Below are positions 35,844 to 44,039 of a DNA stretch of 64,000 nt, in pieces. Positions within the stretch are counted from its first letter, which is position 1, and every line of letters starts with the position of its first letter. The position numbers and the translations under genes were made by a program. The notes below the pieces were generated by a model, which was not told the origin of the DNA, ran no database searches, and worked only from the letters and a program-made list of their open reading frames with translations. Origin of the DNA: Flavobacterium panacagri (GTDB lineage: Bacteria; Bacteroidota; Bacteroidia; Flavobacteriales; Flavobacteriaceae). The stretch is taken from positions 2,294,001 to 2,358,000 of the forward strand of contig NZ_CP119766.1 of NCBI RefSeq assembly GCF_030378165.1, read 5' to 3'.

Positions 35844-36731
35844 ATGAATTTTAGTTATTTTAAAAAATATTTACATTTTACAAAGTATCAGAGAGCAGGC
35901 ATTTTAATACTGTTTTTAATAATAGTAGTAGTGCAGCTGTTTTATCTATTTGCGGATTTTTCTATAAGTGAAGAGAAAAGTCCTGATAAAGAAAAATGGC
36001 TCGATCTTCAATCGGAAATAGATAAAGAAAAAACTTTAAAGGGAAATAATAAACCAGTAATTTATCTATTTAATCCAAATTTTATTTCAGATTATAAAGG
36101 ATATAAACTCGGAATGTCGGTTGAGGAAATTGATCGTTTATTGGCATTTCGTAAAGAAAATAAATATGTAAACTCTGCTGAAGAGTTTCAAAAGGTTACT
36201 GGTATTTCAGATTCGTTGCTAAATAAAATTTCTCCCTTATTTAAATTTCCAGATTGGGTGGAGCATAAATCTAATTTAAAATCGGAGAAATTAGAATACA
36301 ATACAATTGCTTATCCAGAGAAAGTAAAGCTTGAAATCTTAGATATAAATCAGGCAACACAGGAAGATTTAATGAAGATATATGGAATTGGTGAAGGTCT
36401 ATCCACTCGGATATTAAAGCAAAAAGAAATTATGGGATGTTTTGTTTCAATGGATCAAATGGAAGATGTTTGGGGGCTTTCTCCTCAAGTTATAAATGAA
36501 TTAAAAACTCATTTTAAAGTAGTAATCCCGTCAACATTAAAAAAAATAAATGTGAATGATGCTTCGTTAAAAGAATTATCCCAGTTTCCGTATTTTAAAT
36601 ATGCTCTCGCAAAACAGATTGTAACATATAGAAGCATGAATGGAAATTTTAATAATATTGAGGATTTATCAAAAATTAAAGATTTTCCTGTTGAAAAAGC
36701 AAAAATAATTAGTTTATATTTGGAGTACTAA
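35844..36731 (+). CDS. Helix-hairpin-helix (ComEA-like) membrane protein
   Basis: A 295-residue protein with an N-terminal transmembrane helix (about residues 18-36, ILILFLIIVVVQLFYLF) and repeated helix-hairpin-helix motifs outside the membrane. Visible units are LDINQATQEDLMKIYGIGEGLSTRILKQ and INVNDASLKELSQFPYFKYALAKQIVTYR; another, more degenerate, lies near MSVEEIDRLLAFRKEN. Such motifs bind DNA without sequence preference, as in the competence protein ComEA, so a role in DNA uptake is possible. No other competence gene is linked. The ATG at 35844 is chosen over an upstream TTG two codons earlier. Confidence 0.8.
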   Translation: MNFSYFKKYLHFTKYQRAGILILFLIIVVVQLFYLFADFSISEEKSPDKEKWLDLQSEIDKEKTLKGNNKPVIYLFNPNFISDYKGYKLGMSVEEIDRLLAFRKENKYVNSAEEFQKVTGISDSLLNKISPLFKFPDWVEHKSNLKSEKLEYNTIAYPEKVKLEILDINQATQEDLMKIYGIGEGLSTRILKQKEIMGCFVSMDQMEDVWGLSPQVINELKTHFKVVIPSTLKKINVNDASLKELSQFPYFKYALAKQIVTYRSMNGNFNNIEDLSKIKDFPVEKAKIISLYLEY

Positions 36732-36745
36732 AAAGAAAGCAACTA

Positions 36746-37888
36746 ATGAATTTTGAATATAACGAAACACAGTTAATGATTACGCAGTCTATAAAAGACT
36801 TTGCAGAAAAAAATATAAGACCCTATATAATGGAGTGGGATGAGTCGCAGATTTTTCCAATTCCGTTATTTAAGAAATTGGGTGAAATGGGATTTATGGG
36901 GGTTTTAGTTCCTGAAGAATATGGAGGTTCTGGGTTAGGTTATCATGAATATGTTACTATAATTGAAGAAATTTCAAAAGTAGATCCGTCAATAGGATTG
37001 TCAGTTGCGGCGCATAATTCACTATGTACAAATCATATTTTGACTTTCGGAAACGAAGAGCAAAAGAAAAAATGGCTTCCTAAATTAGCAACAGCAGAAC
37101 ACATTGGTGCTTGGGGACTAACAGAACATAATACAGGCTCGGATGCTGGAGGAATGAATACAACGGCGGTCAAAGATGGCGACCATTGGATAGTAAATGG
37201 AGCAAAAAATTTTATAACTCATGCAATTTCTGGAGATATTGCAGTTGTTGTAGTACGTACAGGGGAAAAAGGTGATTCTAAAGGAATGACGGCTTTTGTT
37301 TTTGAAAAAGGAATGACGGGTTTTTCGTCAGGAAAGAAAGAAAATAAGCTGGGAATGAGAGCTAGTGAAACTGCGGAATTGGTTTTTGATAATTGCCGAG
37401 TTCCAGATGAAAACAGATTAGGAGAAGTTGGGCAGGGGTTTATTCAGGCAATGAAAATTCTAGATGGAGGAAGGATTTCTATAGGAGCTTTGTCATTAGG
37501 AATTGCAAAAGGGGCTTATGAAGCAGCGCTGAAGTATTCAAAGGAAAGGCATCAGTTTGGGCAGCCAATTAGTAATTTTCAAGGAATATCCTTTAAATTG
37601 GCAGATATGGCAACGGAAATTGAGGCTTCAGAATTGTTGCTTCATAAAGCAGCTTTTTTGAAACAGAAGCATAAAGAGGTAACTACAGCAGGAGCCATGG
37701 CAAAAATGTATGCTTCTGAAGCCTGTGTTAAAATTGCCAATGATGCAGTCCAGATTCATGGCGGATATGGGTATACTAAGGATTTTCCAGTTGAAAAATT
37801 CTACAGAGATTCTAAATTGTGTACAATAGGAGAGGGGACTACTGAAATTCAAAAAGTAGTAATTTCTAGAAATTTATTGAAAGAATAA
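36746..37888 (+). CDS. Acyl-CoA dehydrogenase
   Basis: A 380-residue FAD-dependent enzyme of the short/medium-chain acyl-CoA dehydrogenase type, which introduces the double bond in beta-oxidation or branched-chain amino acid breakdown. The three domains are visible. The N-terminal helices run to about residue 120. The beta domain has GAWGLTEHNTGSDAGG and WIVNGAKNFITHA, the FAD/substrate strands. The C-terminal helical domain has KERHQFGQPISNFQ, AVQIHGGYGYTKDFPVEKFYRD and GEGTTEIQK with the likely catalytic glutamate. Chain-length preference cannot be set from sequence. It lies 14 bases after the helix-hairpin-helix gene. Confidence 0.93.
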   Translation: MNFEYNETQLMITQSIKDFAEKNIRPYIMEWDESQIFPIPLFKKLGEMGFMGVLVPEEYGGSGLGYHEYVTIIEEISKVDPSIGLSVAAHNSLCTNHILTFGNEEQKKKWLPKLATAEHIGAWGLTEHNTGSDAGGMNTTAVKDGDHWIVNGAKNFITHAISGDIAVVVVRTGEKGDSKGMTAFVFEKGMTGFSSGKKENKLGMRASETAELVFDNCRVPDENRLGEVGQGFIQAMKILDGGRISIGALSLGIAKGAYEAALKYSKERHQFGQPISNFQGISFKLADMATEIEASELLLHKAAFLKQKHKEVTTAGAMAKMYASEACVKIANDAVQIHGGYGYTKDFPVEKFYRDSKLCTIGEGTTEIQKVVISRNLLKE

Positions 37889-37955
37889 AGGGTTGATCTA
37901 TTCTCTTTTTTTCTGTATTCTATTCTCTGAAAAAAAATAATTTAAAATTTATGGC

Positions 37956-37984
37956 TTATAATTAATAATTAATTTTTACATTTG
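37956..37984 (+). promoter_or_regulatory. Promoter of rpsU
   Basis: TACATTTG at 37977-37984 matches TAnnTTTG exactly; TTA at 37956-37958, 18 bases upstream, is one base from the TTG element. Confidence 0.6.
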
Positions 37985-37995
37985 CAGCCTTAACG

Positions 37996-38005
37996 AGAGG
38001 AGGTG
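37996..38005 (+). promoter_or_regulatory. Perfect Shine-Dalgarno site of rpsU
   Basis: AGGAGGTG at 37998-38005 is complementary to the full anti-Shine-Dalgarno end of 16S rRNA and lies 8 bases ahead of the ATG. Other genes in this window, including the other ribosomal protein genes, have A-rich leaders without it. In Flavobacterium johnsoniae bS21 helps to hide the anti-Shine-Dalgarno sequence, and rpsU keeps a strong site as part of its own translational feedback. Confidence 0.9.
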
Positions 38006-38013
38006 TCTATATT

Positions 38014-38208
38014 ATGTTAATTATACCAATTAAAGACGGAGAAAATATCGATAGAGCATTAAAGCGCTATAAAAGAAAATTTGATAAAACAGGAACTGTT
38101 CGTCAATTAAGAGCACGTACTGCTTTTATTAAGCCTTCTGTTATCAAAAGAGCTCAAATTCAAAAAGCTGCTTACATTCAAGGTTTGAAAGATAGCTTAG
38201 AAAGTTAA
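38014..38208 (+). CDS. rpsU: 30S ribosomal protein bS21
   Basis: A 64-residue basic protein of the small ribosomal subunit, starting MLIIPIKDGENIDRALKRYKR with the family block KRKFDKTGTVRQLRAR. In Flavobacteriia bS21, with bS6 and bS18, forms the pocket that sequesters the 3' end of 16S rRNA. That explains why most genes there do not use Shine-Dalgarno sites. This gene has a promoter, a perfect Shine-Dalgarno element and its own terminator, so its expression is separate from that of its neighbours and probably regulated by the amount of bS21 itself. Confidence 0.97.
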   Translation: MLIIPIKDGENIDRALKRYKRKFDKTGTVRQLRARTAFIKPSVIKRAQIQKAAYIQGLKDSLES

Positions 38209-38231
38209 TATTTAGCTTTTCAGAAATAATT

Positions 38232-38280
38232 ACCGTTAGTGGTCAAAATGTTTTAATTTTGATTCTAACGGTTTTTTTTG
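38232..38280 (+). terminator. Terminator of rpsU
   Basis: ACCGTTAG (38232-38239) pairs with CTAACGGT (38265-38272). An inner stem TCAAAAT / ATTTTGA extends the hairpin, and a run of eight T follows. Confidence 0.88.
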
Positions 38281-38304
38281 TGCTTAATACTGAGATTTTA
38301 TTTT

Positions 38305-39198
38305 ATGAAAACAAATAAAGAAGCTTTTGGGGATTATCTTTTGCTGGAGAAAAAATATTCTGCGCATACCGTGCAGGCTTATTTAAATGATGTTGTGTCT
38401 TTTGAGTCTTTTGTTAGTGAAAGTTTTGAGCAGGAGAGTATTGATTTGGTAAATTACAGTCAAGTTAGAAGCTGGATTGTTTTTTTGGTAGAACAGGGGA
38501 TTTCGAATGTGTCGATAAACAGGAAAATGGCTTCTCTAAAAGCTTTTTACAGATTTTTGTTAAAGTCTAAGCAGATCGAAATTAATCCTATGTTGAAGCA
38601 TAAGGCTTTAAAAGTTCCGAAAGTGGTCCAGATTCCTTTTTCTGAAAAAGAGCTAAAGGATTTGCTGAGTGAGATAGATTTTCCGGTTGGTTTTCAAGAA
38701 GTGAGAGATAAGCTTATTGTGGAGATGTTTTATGTGACGGGAATGCGTCGTGCGGAATTGATTCATTTGATGATTAAGAATGTGGATCTTTCTTCTGGTG
38801 TTATAAAGGTGTTAGGGAAAAGAAATAAGGAGCGTATTATTCCTATTCTGCCAATGATAGTGAATCAAATTAGGGTTTATATAAAGGAGAGGGATAGTCT
38901 GGGGGATATTGAAGATTTTGATTATTTTTTTATTTCCAAAAAAGGATTAAAATTAAGCGAATCTTTTGTTTATCGTTTAATAAATTCATACTTTAGTAGG
39001 GTCTCGGAAAAGGTAAAAAAAAGTCCGCATGTGCTTCGGCATACTTTTGCAACCCACTTGTTGAATAACGGGGCAGATTTGAATTCGGTTAAAGAGTTGT
39101 TGGGGCATTCTAGTTTGGCGTCTACGCAAGTTTATACTCATAATAGTTTGGCGGAACTTAAAAAAGTGTATAAAGGGGCGCATCCAAGAGGTGACTGA
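38305..39198 (+). CDS. xerC: Tyrosine recombinase XerC
   Basis: A 297-residue site-specific recombinase that should resolve chromosome dimers together with XerD. The N-terminal SAM-like DNA-binding domain runs to about residue 100. The catalytic set is complete: R148 in TGMRRAEL, K172 in LGKRNKER, H242 and R245 in HVLRHTFAT, H268 in LGHSSLAST and the nucleophile Y277 in VYTH. The ATG at 38305 is preferred; a longer non-ATG extension would start inside the rpsU terminator. Its end overlaps the weak upstream extension of the hpf frame, and the rpsU-xerC-hpf order suggests a housekeeping locus rather than an integrated element. Confidence 0.92.
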   Translation: MKTNKEAFGDYLLLEKKYSAHTVQAYLNDVVSFESFVSESFEQESIDLVNYSQVRSWIVFLVEQGISNVSINRKMASLKAFYRFLLKSKQIEINPMLKHKALKVPKVVQIPFSEKELKDLLSEIDFPVGFQEVRDKLIVEMFYVTGMRRAELIHLMIKNVDLSSGVIKVLGKRNKERIIPILPMIVNQIRVYIKERDSLGDIEDFDYFFISKKGLKLSESFVYRLINSYFSRVSEKVKKSPHVLRHTFATHLLNNGADLNSVKELLGHSSLASTQVYTHNSLAELKKVYKGAHPRGD

Positions 39199-39232
39199 TG
39201 ACTCTAAAATGTTAAATCCTAAAATTTGTATT

Positions 39233-39535
39233 ATGAAGGTAGATGTTCATGCGGTTAACTTTACTGTTGACAGAAAATTGGTCGATTTTATTCAGGAAAG
39301 AATGAGTAAGTTGGAAAAATACTACGATCGAGTGGTTTCGTCAGATGTTTTTTTGAAAGTGGAAAGAACAAGTGATAAAGAGAATAAGGTGGTGGAGATA
39401 AAGATTAATGTTCCTGGTGATGAGTTTTTAGTGAAAAAACAGTGTAAAACATTTGAAGAGGCGATTGAGCTTTCGGCAGAATCGTTAGAACGTTTGCTTG
39501 TAAAAAGGAAAGAAAAAATAAGAGCGCATATTTAA
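39233..39535 (+). CDS. hpf: Ribosome hibernation promoting factor, short form
   Basis: A 100-residue HPF/RaiA protein that binds the decoding centre of idle ribosomes. It begins MKVDVHAVNFTVDRKLVDFIQERMSK, contains FLKVERTSDKENKVVEIKI and ends with KTFEEAIELSAESLERLLVKRKEK, all typical of the domain. It lacks the long C-terminal dimerisation domain, so it is the short type. The ATG at 39233 is chosen because the in-frame extension upstream overlaps xerC and lies outside the conserved domain. Confidence 0.92.
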   Translation: MKVDVHAVNFTVDRKLVDFIQERMSKLEKYYDRVVSSDVFLKVERTSDKENKVVEIKINVPGDEFLVKKQCKTFEEAIELSAESLERLLVKRKEKIRAHI

Positions 39536-39560
39536 TTGAAATTTTTTTTTGAAAAATGTT

Positions 39561-39589
39561 TTGATTAAAAGATAAAATACCTACATTTG
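39561..39589 (+). promoter_or_regulatory. Promoter of the tRNA-tuf operon
   Basis: TTG at 39561-39563, an 18-base spacer and TACATTTG at 39582-39589 form a full match to the Bacteroidota promoter, 37 bases ahead of the first tRNA. Confidence 0.78.
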
Positions 39590-39626
39590 CAGTCCGTTAG
39601 AAATAGCGGACTTTTTTAATGCATTC

Positions 39627-39700
39627 GCCGATGTAGCTCAGCTGGCTAGAGCAGCTGATTTGTAATCAGCAGGTCGTGGGTTCGAGTCCCTCTATCGGCT
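39627..39700 (+). tRNA. tRNA-Thr (anticodon TGT)
   Basis: The acceptor GCCGATG (39627-39633) pairs with TATCGGC (39693-39699) using one G-T pair. The anticodon stem GCTGA/TCAGC closes the loop TTTGTAA with anticodon TGT. The T arm contains GGTTCGAGTCC. CCA is not encoded. It opens the cluster ahead of tuf. Confidence 0.96.
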
Positions 39701-39825
39701 CGAAATATTTCAAATACGATTTGAAATTTGTTCTTTTAAAATATTGATAATTAATGATTTGTGGTGTTGGATTTTGGTTTTGGAGAGATTTGAAATTGAA
39801 AGCTGAAATTGTAAAATTGTTAAAA

Positions 39826-39906
39826 GGGGAGATACTCAAGCGGCCAACGAGGGCAGACTGTAAATCTGCTGTGTGAACTTCGCAGGTTCGAATCCTGCTC
39901 TCCCCA
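39826..39906 (+). tRNA. tRNA-Tyr (anticodon GTA)
   Basis: The acceptor GGGGAGA (39826-39832) pairs with TCTCCCC (39899-39905). The anticodon stem GCAGA/TCTGC closes CTGTAAA with anticodon GTA. A long variable arm (TGTGTGAACTTCGCA region) marks a class II tRNA, as expected for bacterial tRNA-Tyr. Confidence 0.96.
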
Positions 39907-39953
39907 CAAAAAAAAAGAAGTTAAGGTTTTCGGTTTTAATTTTAGGTTTTTTT

Positions 39954-39990
39954 AAATCTAAAATCAGAATTCAGAAATCTAAAATCAGAA
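39954..39990 (+). repeat. Direct repeat between tRNA-Tyr and tRNA-Thr
   Basis: AAATCTAAAATCAGAA occurs exactly at 39954-39969 and 39975-39990, separated by 5 bases. It fills the place where many bacteria carry tRNA-Gly in this cluster. Confidence 0.7.
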
Positions 39991-39996
39991 CTCTCT

Positions 39997-40068
39997 GCCG
40001 GTGTAGCTCAGGGGTAGAGTGCTTCCTTGGTAAGGAAGAGGTCTCGGGTTCAAATCCCGACATTGGCT
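39997..40068 (+). tRNA. tRNA-Thr (anticodon GGT)
   Basis: The acceptor GCCGGTG (39997-40003) pairs with CATTGGC (40061-40067), including G-T pairs. The anticodon stem CTTCC/GGAAG closes TTGGTAA with anticodon GGT. The T arm has GGGTTCAAATCCC. It lies 56 bases ahead of tuf. Confidence 0.96.
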
Positions 40069-40123
40069 CAAGTAAGTAGGAAATTGAAAATTAATATATA
40101 ACTAAGATTAAAAATTAAGTAAA

Positions 40124-41311
40124 ATGGCAAAGGAGAATTTTAATCGTTCCAAACCGCACTTAAACATAGGTACAATTGGACACGTAGATCACGGAAAAAC
40201 TACATTAACTGCTGCAATTACAAAAGTATTGTCAGATGCTGGTTACTGTCAAGCAAAATCGTTTGATCAAATCGATAACGCTCCAGAGGAGAAAGAAAGA
40301 GGTATTACTATTAATACATCACACGTAGAGTATGAAACTGCTAACCGTCACTACGCTCACGTTGACTGTCCTGGTCACGCGGATTACGTAAAGAACATGG
40401 TTACTGGTGCTGCTCAAATGGACGGAGCTATCTTAGTAGTTGCTGCTACAGATGGTCCAATGCCACAAACACGTGAGCACATCCTTTTAGGTCGTCAGGT
40501 TGGTATTCCAAGAATCGTTGTTTTCATGAACAAAGTGGATATGGTTGATGATGCTGAGTTATTAGAGCTTGTTGAAATGGAAATTAGAGATTTGTTATCT
40601 TTCTACGAATATGATGGAGATAATGGTCCTGTAGTTCAAGGTTCTGCTTTAGGAGGATTAAACAATGATCCAAACTGGGTACCTAAAATTATCGAATTAA
40701 TGGAAGCTGTTGATGCTTGGATCGAAGAGCCAGTACGTGACGTTGCTAAACCATTCTTGATGCCAGTTGAGGACGTATTTACAATTACAGGTCGTGGAAC
40801 TGTTGCTACAGGTCGTATCGAAACTGGAGTTGCTAACACTGGAGATCCTGTTGAAATCATTGGTATGGGAGCTGAAAAATTAACTTCTACTATTACAGGA
40901 GTTGAGATGTTCCGTAAAATCCTTGACAGAGGTGAAGCTGGAGATAACGTAGGTTTATTGTTAAGAGGTATTGATAAAGCTGATATCAAAAGAGGTATGG
41001 TTATTATTAAGCCAGGTTCAGTAAAACCACACGCTAAATTCAAAGCAGAGGTTTACATCTTGAAAAAAGAAGAAGGTGGACGTCATACTCCATTCCACAA
41101 TAACTACCGTCCACAGTTCTATGTACGTACAACTGACGTAACAGGAGTTATTACTTTACCAGCAGGTGTAGAGATGGTAATGCCAGGTGATAACTTAACT
41201 ATTGAAGTTGCTTTATTAAGCCCAATCGCTATGAACGTAGGTTTACGTTTTGCTATCCGTGAAGGAGGTAGAACAGTTGGAGCTGGTCAGGTTACTGAAA
41301 TCGTAGAATAA
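40124..41311 (+). CDS. tuf: Translation elongation factor Tu
   Basis: A 395-residue GTPase that delivers aminoacyl-tRNA to the ribosome. The G motifs are GHVDHGKTT, the effector-loop region [15 protein letters not shown] and NKVDM, and two beta-barrel domains follow. Codon use is more biased than in the flanking genes, as expected for a highly expressed protein. The order tRNA-Thr, tRNA-Tyr, tRNA-Thr, tuf, tRNA-Trp, secE, nusG is the conserved tufB-type cluster. No second tuf copy is in this window. Confidence 0.98.
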   Translation: MAKENFNRSKPHLNIGTIGHVDHGKTTLTAAITKVLSDAGYCQAKSFDQIDNAPEEKERGITINTSHVEYETANRHYAHVDCPGHADYVKNMVTGAAQMDGAILVVAATDGPMPQTREHILLGRQVGIPRIVVFMNKVDMVDDAELLELVEMEIRDLLSFYEYDGDNGPVVQGSALGGLNNDPNWVPKIIELMEAVDAWIEEPVRDVAKPFLMPVEDVFTITGRGTVATGRIETGVANTGDPVEIIGMGAEKLTSTITGVEMFRKILDRGEAGDNVGLLLRGIDKADIKRGMVIIKPGSVKPHAKFKAEVYILKKEEGGRHTPFHNNYRPQFYVRTTDVTGVITLPAGVEMVMPGDNLTIEVALLSPIAMNVGLRFAIREGGRTVGAGQVTEIVE

Positions 41312-41331
41312 TCATTCTATTAAAATAAATA

Positions 41332-41366
41332 AAAGCCAGTTGATATTAGTATCACTGGCTTTAATT
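41332..41366 (+). terminator. Hairpin between tuf and tRNA-Trp
   Basis: AAAGCCAGT (41332-41340) pairs with ACTGGCTTT (41354-41362), but the following T run is weak (TTTAATTA). It may attenuate rather than end transcription, or protect the tuf mRNA end. Confidence 0.55.
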
Positions 41367-41437
41367 ACGGGCGTAGTTCAAGGGTAGAATAGCGGTCTCC
41401 AAAACCGTTGATGGGGGTTCGAATCCCTCCGCCCGTG
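41367..41437 (+). tRNA. tRNA-Trp (anticodon CCA)
   Basis: The acceptor ACGGGCG (41367-41373) pairs with CGCCCGT (41430-41436). The anticodon loop CTCCAAA gives anticodon CCA. The T arm has GGGGTTCGAATCCC. It is 18 bases ahead of secE, probably in the same transcript. Confidence 0.96.
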
Positions 41438-41455
41438 CAATAAAAAATATATCAA

Positions 41456-41653
41456 ATGACAAAAGTTACTAATTATTTATCAGAGGCTTTCGAAGAGTTA
41501 AAGTCAAATGTTACTTGGCCAGCTTGGGCTGAAGTACAAAAATTGACAATTGTTGTGGCTGTATTTTCAATCTTATTCGCTTTGGCAACTTGGGGAGTGG
41601 ATGAATTTTTTGCAAAAGCTTTGGCTGGATTTTTTAACTGGTTAAAAGGATAA
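41456..41653 (+). CDS. secE: Preprotein translocase subunit SecE
   Basis: A 65-residue single-spanning inner-membrane protein that stabilises the SecYEG channel. The amphipathic helix with the typical ELKSNVTWPAWAEVQKLT block (residues 14-31) is followed by one transmembrane helix (about 33-60). Size matches the short SecE form with one membrane helix. It sits between tRNA-Trp and nusG, the usual place. Confidence 0.96.
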   Translation: MTKVTNYLSEAFEELKSNVTWPAWAEVQKLTIVVAVFSILFALATWGVDEFFAKALAGFFNWLKG

Positions 41654-41663
41654 TTTTTTTGTG

Positions 41664-42215
41664 ATGGCAGATAATAATGTGAAAAAATGGTACGTAGTTA
41701 GAGCGGTTAGCGGTCAAGAGAATAAAGTGAAAGCTTATATCGAGACTGAGATTGCGAGATTAGGTATGGAGGATTATGTTTCTCAGGTTTTAGTTCCTAC
41801 TGAAAAAGTAGTTACTGTAAAAGATGGGAAAAAATCATCTAAGGATAAAGTGTATTTTCCTGGATATGTTATGATCGAAGCTAATTTAGTTGGTGAGATT
41901 CCTCATATTATTAAGTCAATTACTAGTGTTATTGGATTTTTAGGAGAGACTAAAGGCGGGGAGCCTGTTCCTTTAAGGCTTTCTGAAGTAAACCGTATGT
42001 TAGGTAAAGTAGATGAGTTGGCTGTAAATACAGATACTCGTTCTATTCCGTTTAGTGTTGGAGAAACGGTTAAGGTTATTGATGGGCCTTTCAATGGATT
42101 TAATGGATCTGTTGAGAAAATCAATGAAGAGAAGCGTAAACTTGAAGTAATGGTTAAGATTTTCGGAAGAAAGACTCCATTAGAGTTGAGTTTTATGCAA
42201 GTTGAAAAAGTATAA
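41664..42215 (+). CDS. nusG: Transcription termination/antitermination factor NusG
   Basis: A 183-residue RNA polymerase elongation factor. The N-terminal NGN domain begins KKWYVVRAVSGQENKVK and contains DKVYFPGYVMIEANL. The C-terminal KOW domain is GETVKVIDGPFNGFNGSVEKIN. The ATG at 41664 is preferred over a GTG one codon upstream. It is 10 bases after secE and heads the ribosomal protein genes. Confidence 0.97.
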   Translation: MADNNVKKWYVVRAVSGQENKVKAYIETEIARLGMEDYVSQVLVPTEKVVTVKDGKKSSKDKVYFPGYVMIEANLVGEIPHIIKSITSVIGFLGETKGGEPVPLRLSEVNRMLGKVDELAVNTDTRSIPFSVGETVKVIDGPFNGFNGSVEKINEEKRKLEVMVKIFGRKTPLELSFMQVEKV

Positions 42216-42224
42216 TTTTTTGTT

Positions 42225-42268
42225 ACACTATAATAAACCATTGTAATCGCTTCCATTGATTACAGTGT
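42225..42268 (+). promoter_or_regulatory. Hairpin in the rplK leader, possible L1-binding site
   Basis: TGTAATC (42242-42248) and GATTACA (42258-42264) form a stem with a 9-base loop. An outer ACACT / AGTGT pair (42225-42229 and 42264-42268) can extend it. In other bacteria the rplK-rplA leader carries an L1-binding site for feedback control; the resemblance here is only positional. Confidence 0.35.
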
Positions 42269-42282
42269 TAAATTTTTTAAAA

Positions 42283-42720
42283 ATGGCTAAAGAAATTAGT
42301 AAGGTAGTTAAACTACAAGTTAAGGGAGGTGCTGCGAACCCGTCGCCACCGGTTGGACCTGCTTTAGGAGCTGCTGGGGTTAACATCATGGAGTTCTGTA
42401 AGCAATTTAATGCTAGAACTCAAGATAAACCTGGCAAAATTTGTCCAGTGCAAATCACTGTGTACAAAGACAAATCATTTGATTTTGTTGTTAAGACTCC
42501 TCCAGCAGCAGTTCAGTTAATGGAAGCTGCAAAGCTAAAATCTGGTTCTGGTGAGCCTAATCGTAAAAAAGTAGCTAGCGTTACTTGGGAACAAATTAGA
42601 ACTATTGCTGAAGACAAAATGCCAGACTTAAACGCTTTTACAATTGAAAAAGCTATGAGTATGGTTGCTGGAACAGCTAGATCTATGGGTATAACCGTAT
42701 CAGGAGATGCTCCTTTTTAA
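42283..42720 (+). CDS. rplK: 50S ribosomal protein uL11
   Basis: A 145-residue large-subunit protein at the GTPase-associated centre. It begins [19 protein letters not shown] and contains [20 protein letters not shown], the N-terminal signature, and the C-terminal rRNA-binding [11 protein letters not shown]. The ATG at 42283 is chosen because the longer in-frame start lies in the leader hairpin region and adds non-conserved residues. Confidence 0.97.
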   Translation: MAKEISKVVKLQVKGGAANPSPPVGPALGAAGVNIMEFCKQFNARTQDKPGKICPVQITVYKDKSFDFVVKTPPAAVQLMEAAKLKSGSGEPNRKKVASVTWEQIRTIAEDKMPDLNAFTIEKAMSMVAGTARSMGITVSGDAPF

Positions 42721-42733
42721 TTAAGAAAAAGAC

Positions 42734-43423
42734 ATGGCAAAATTAACAAAAAAGCAAAAAGAGGCTGCTTCAAAAATTGAAAAGAACAAATTATACTCTC
42801 TAAAAGATGCTGCTGCATTATTGAAAGTTGTTGCTTCTGCAAAATTTGATGAGTCTGTTGATATCGCAGTTCGTTTGGGTGTTGATCCAAGAAAAGCGAA
42901 TCAAATGGTAAGAGGTGTAGTTACATTACCTCATGGAACTGGTAAAGATGTTAAAGTATTAGCATTAGTTACTCCAGATAAAGAAGCGGAAGCTAAAGAA
43001 GCTGGAGCTGATTATGTAGGTCTTGATGACTATTTACAAAAAATTAAAGATGGTTGGACAGATGTTGATGTTATCATCACTATGCCAGCTGTTATGGGTA
43101 AATTAGGTCCATTAGGTCGTATTTTAGGACCTAGAGGTTTAATGCCAAACCCTAAAACAGGTACAGTAACTATGGATGTTGCTAAAGCTGTTCAAGAAGT
43201 TAAGGCTGGTAAAATTGACTTTAAAGTTGATAAAACTGGTATCGTTCACGCAGGAATCGGTAAAGTTTCTTTTGGAGCTGAGCAGATTGTTGACAACGCA
43301 CACGAAATTATTCAAACATTAATAAAACTTAAACCAACTGCTGCAAAAGGTACATACATCAAAGGTATTCACCTTACAAGCACTATGAGTCCTGCTATTG
43401 CATTAGACCCAAAAGCAGTATAA
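42734..43423 (+). CDS. rplA: 50S ribosomal protein uL1
   Basis: A 229-residue protein of the L1 stalk. The family blocks [36 protein letters not shown] and [15 protein letters not shown] are present. L1 often represses its own operon by binding the rplK leader. It starts 13 bases after rplK. Confidence 0.97.
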   Translation: MAKLTKKQKEAASKIEKNKLYSLKDAAALLKVVASAKFDESVDIAVRLGVDPRKANQMVRGVVTLPHGTGKDVKVLALVTPDKEAEAKEAGADYVGLDDYLQKIKDGWTDVDVIITMPAVMGKLGPLGRILGPRGLMPNPKTGTVTMDVAKAVQEVKAGKIDFKVDKTGIVHAGIGKVSFGAEQIVDNAHEIIQTLIKLKPTAAKGTYIKGIHLTSTMSPAIALDPKAV

Positions 43424-43445
43424 TTGGTAGTTAAAAATTTTTAGT

Positions 43446-43946
43446 ATGACTAGAGAAGAAAAATCAATCGCGATTGAAAATTTAACTGCGCAGTTAGCTG
43501 GTACAAATATCATTTATGTATCTGATATTTCTGGTTTAAACGCAGAGACAACTTCAAACTTACGTAGAGCTTGTTTTAAAGCAGGTATCAAATTAGAAGT
43601 TGTAAAGAACACTTTGCTTGCAAAAGCAATGGAAGCTTCTGCTAATGATTATGGTGATTTACCTACTGTTTTAAGTGGTAACAGTGCTATTTTTATTTCT
43701 GATGTTGCAAATGCACCTGGAAAAATTATCAAAGATTTCCGTAAGAAATCAGATAAACCTGTTTTAAAAGGAGCATACATCAATTCTGAGATTTACATTG
43801 GGGATAACCAATTAGATGCATTAGCAACTATTAAATCTAAAGAAGAGTTACTTGGAGAACTTATTGGATTATTACAATCTCCAGCTCAAAGAATTATTTC
43901 TGCTTTACAAAACAAATTCGCAGGAAGCGAAGAAGGAGCAGAGTAA
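43446..43946 (+). CDS. rplJ: 50S ribosomal protein uL10
   Basis: A 166-residue protein that anchors the L7/L12 stalk on 23S rRNA. It has the family opening MTREEKSIAIENLTAQL, the block NLRRACFKAGIKLEVVKNTLL, and a helical C-terminus (LQSPAQRIISALQNKFAG) that binds L7/L12 dimers. It is 22 bases after rplA. Confidence 0.96.
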   Translation: MTREEKSIAIENLTAQLAGTNIIYVSDISGLNAETTSNLRRACFKAGIKLEVVKNTLLAKAMEASANDYGDLPTVLSGNSAIFISDVANAPGKIIKDFRKKSDKPVLKGAYINSEIYIGDNQLDALATIKSKEELLGELIGLLQSPAQRIISALQNKFAGSEEGAE

Positions 43947-44039
43947 TTATTTATGTAAGGAAGAATGCTTCCTTGCTGCTTAATTAGCGCACAATAAATA
44001 AATTATATTTTTTACAAATCATTTTAAACGATAGAAGAA

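Noticed and set aside
38305..39198. Tyrosine recombinase as the integrase of a mobile element
   Set aside because: All neighbours are housekeeping genes, no attachment-site repeats or phage genes are seen, and the sequence fits XerC.
39873..40079. 68-codon open frame across the tRNA cluster
   Set aside because: It runs through tRNA-Tyr and tRNA-Thr(GGT), whose folds are complete.
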